A stretch of DNA of 64,000 nt, from contig NC_014643.1 in the NCBI RefSeq assembly GCF_000164695.2, forward strand, positions 2,442,026 through 2,506,025, read 5' to 3'. Below the pieces are notes generated by a model. That model had not been told where the DNA came from and ran no database searches. It worked only from the letters and a program-made list of their open reading frames with translations. The stretch's first letter is position 1. Every line of letters begins with the position of its first letter. The DNA is from Rothia dentocariosa ATCC 17931 (GTDB lineage Bacteria > Actinomycetota > Actinomycetes > Actinomycetales > Micrococcaceae). This document shows positions 62,606-64,000 of the stretch, piece after piece. A program made the position numbers and the translations under genes.

Positions 62606-63493
62606 TTATGACCATTCGAAGAGAACCTTCGAGAAGTCTCGGTTCTTAAGCTGGTGCGAGGTCACCATCCAGTTTGCGGTTCCCATATCGCCCCACATAA
62701 TGCCCTCATGGCTACCTGACTCCACCCGTGATATAAGCGTCAGCAGATTCACGGTGTACTGAGTAAGAGCCGCATCACCATCACGCGGATCGCGTTGCTC
62801 GAAGAGGGGGTAACCACCAATTTTGTGATGGGTATAGCTTTCGGGGGTGCCCGTCATATCGCGTAAAGTCTTGAGAGTGTCAGCACCGCCGTCGAACTTT
62901 CGAAGGTCCCAAATGCTCGCTATAAGCTGCTCGGGGTACATATCGTTCCAGATTCGAGTAAATTCCGAATGTGGGCGTCCGTCAAAAATCCATTCTTCAT
63001 TACTCTGGGATTTGGCGATAAGACCATACCCATGACGTCCGCTGACCGGCCAATATAAGTCATCTTGAGGATTATTAACTATAAGTTCCGTTACGGCGGT
63101 ACCGACCCCGGAGTCTGGCGCATCCAGAGTCGGATAATAGACAACTCGAGTTTTTTGTTGGCTGGTGGGATCGTCTAAGTTTAGCCCCCACAAGTCTTCG
63201 TGCGGATCAAGCCAGAACTGTAGGATTCCGGTTTCGGGGTAAATGTCGTTTGTGGGAAGCTCAGAACAATTAATCTGGGCAATAAGCCCCAAATTCTGTC
63301 CACTGCCGTTGGTCGGCGCCGCGGTACCAACCGGAACGTAGGGAACACCTCCAACCTTAGAAGCGGTCACTGGTAGAGGTTCTGATGTCTGCTGAGTGTC
63401 AAAGAAAATAACAGGCGATATCTGCTGTGCATTGATGCGGTCAATAACGTTCAGAGCTTGTTGTTCAAGAGCGGTCTTTTCAAGAATACTCAC
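62606..63493 (-). CDS. DUF1963 (YwqG-like) protein, tandem copy 1
   Basis: 295 aa, GTG 63493 with AGGGGA eight bases upstream. Motifs: 'LPVTASKVGGVPYVPVG' near 39, 'LIAQINCSELPTNDIYPETGILQFW' region, 'RVVYYPTLDAPD', 'HHKIGGYPLFEQRDPR', and 'WGDMGTANWMVTSHQLKNRDF' region with a final 'LFEWS'. It is the first gene of the tandem set; 144 bases separate it from copy 2, so copy 2 may have its own promoter. Function unknown. Confidence 0.82.
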   Translation of the reverse strand: MSILEKTALEQQALNVIDRINAQQISPVIFFDTQQTSEPLPVTASKVGGVPYVPVGTAAPTNGSGQNLGLIAQINCSELPTNDIYPETGILQFWLDPHEDLWGLNLDDPTSQQKTRVVYYPTLDAPDSGVGTAVTELIVNNPQDDLYWPVSGRHGYGLIAKSQSNEEWIFDGRPHSEFTRIWNDMYPEQLIASIWDLRKFDGGADTLKTLRDMTGTPESYTHHKIGGYPLFEQRDPRDGDAALTQYTVNLLTLISRVESGSHEGIMWGDMGTANWMVTSHQLKNRDFSKVLFEWS

Positions 63494-63839
63494 AGTATCG
63501 TCCCCTATCGGTGATGTGGATGTGGGATGCGGTTGTTGGTTGCATTTCCGGAAAAAATGCGGGTTCGTTATCTTGTGGTAACCACTACTTCTAGGTAATC
63601 ACAGATAAACACGCTATGCCATACCTTGCGTTCCGTGTCGTGTATCTGCAGGGTCGACTTTATACGCACGAACATGCCTCAGATTTGCGTTGTTTACCAC
63701 CGCCTTGTTAGCGGGCCCTTCTAAGCCGCAACAGCGCGGTATTCAAGGCTGCGAGTTACGCTCTTTCACCCTCAAGATAGATTTCAGCAGGGGTGTTTTC
63801 TATTCGCATACTGCTTAATTGTATTAAGTGTTATACGTA
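63494..63839. other. Gene-free interval between rpoD and the DUF1963 array
   Basis: No credible coding frame. On the minus strand, CATAGCGTGTTTATCTGT (63600-63617) resembles the -10 plus downstream segment of the tRNA-Val and tRNA-Lys promoters, but no matching -35 is visible. It may be the promoter of the DUF1963 array or of a small RNA. Confidence 0.35.
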
Positions 63840-63873
63840 AGTGCGCCCATCAGAAAGGTCTGATGGGCGCACT
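63840..63873 (-). terminator. rpoD downstream hairpin
   Basis: 15-bp perfect stem AGTGCGCCCATCAGA / TCTGATGGGCGCACT with a 4-base loop, 30 bases after the rpoD stop. The T-content downstream is only moderate. Confidence 0.75.
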
Positions 63874-63902
63874 CAACACGTTACGACTAGGGGGTATTGT
63901 CT

Positions 63903-64000
63903 CTAGTCTAGATAGTCACGTAAAACCTGCGAACGCGAGGGGTGACGCAGTTTCGACATGGTCTTTGATTCGATCTGACGAATACGCTCACGCGTCACGC
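63903..64000 (-). CDS. rpoD: Principal RNA polymerase sigma factor, C-terminal end
   Basis: Only the last 31 codons and stop are in the window. The residues ('[12 protein letters not shown]', '[15 protein letters not shown]') are the end of sigma region 4.2, the recognition helix for the -35 element and the conserved C-terminus of actinobacterial primary sigma factors. This match is very distinctive despite the short length. The rest of the gene lies to the right. Reading this helix is consistent with the TTGAC-like -35 sites seen across the window. Confidence 0.9.

Overview
The window looks like a chromosome segment from an actinobacterium of the Micrococcaceae, most likely Rothia (R. dentocariosa-like). 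The reasons are moderate G+C by eye, mycothiol-dependent formaldehyde detoxification genes, the actinobacterial def-fmt-rsmB-rpe order, an rpoD C-terminus of actinobacterial type, and a catecholate siderophore uptake locus. Enterobactin-type siderophore production is known from oral Rothia. The genus call is inference. No insertion sequence, integrase, CRISPR array or rRNA gene was seen.

Layout. 1-8.8 kb, all minus strand: an iron-siderophore locus reading fepB (Tat lipoprotein), a triple-repeat surface protein, a second surface protein, a possible 67-aa membrane peptide, fepD, fepG, fepC and the start of fes, which leaves the window. A promoter overlapped by an IdeR/DtxR-like box precedes fepB, and hairpins separate the highly expressed surface genes from what follows. 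9-14.1 kb: rpe, rsmB, fmt and def (initiator-tRNA formylation and deformylation, 16S rRNA methylation, pentose phosphate pathway), then a stand-alone PD-(D/E)XK nuclease. 14.2-17.1 kb: tRNA-Val, tRNA-Glu, tRNA-Gln, a secreted beta-propeller protein with three SLH domains behind a strong IdeR-like box, and tRNA-Gly. 17.3-23.1 kb: two coupled small membrane proteins, gltX, an FAH-family hydrolase, ilvE and leuB.

23.3-36 kb, plus strand: a NarL-type two-component system, a lone MacB/FtsX-type permease, and two tandem ATPase-permease modules whose DNA is nearly identical in places. 36.1-43.5 kb: metG, a DUF1963-like gene, ilvC, ilvN and ilvB with a complete transcription attenuator (leaderless 16-aa leader peptide, antiterminator, terminator), and one unknown gene. 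43.6-53.4 kb: two tRNA-Lys, bcp, tRNA-Leu, a dipeptide-type binding protein, mqo, a YihY/BrkB protein, an alpha/beta hydrolase, and the mycothiol formaldehyde pair (mscR plus a metallo-hydrolase). 53.4-64 kb: an MFS-like transporter, sbcC-sbcD, an ADP-ribosylglycohydrolase-family protein, three tandem DUF1963-like paralogues, and the 3' end of rpoD.

How it fits together. Iron uptake and an SLH-anchored propeller protein appear to share iron regulation. Branched-chain amino acid synthesis is spread over ilvE, leuB and ilvBNC, with ilvBNC under attenuation. Six tRNA promoters can be read: five share a TATAGT -10 element. Several genes (ilvE, the ilvB leader, the histidine kinase, 43005-43523, perhaps metG and one ABC ATPase) have a -10 element 6-8 nt before the start codon and look leaderless. 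All calls rest on reading the sequence; no database search was run.
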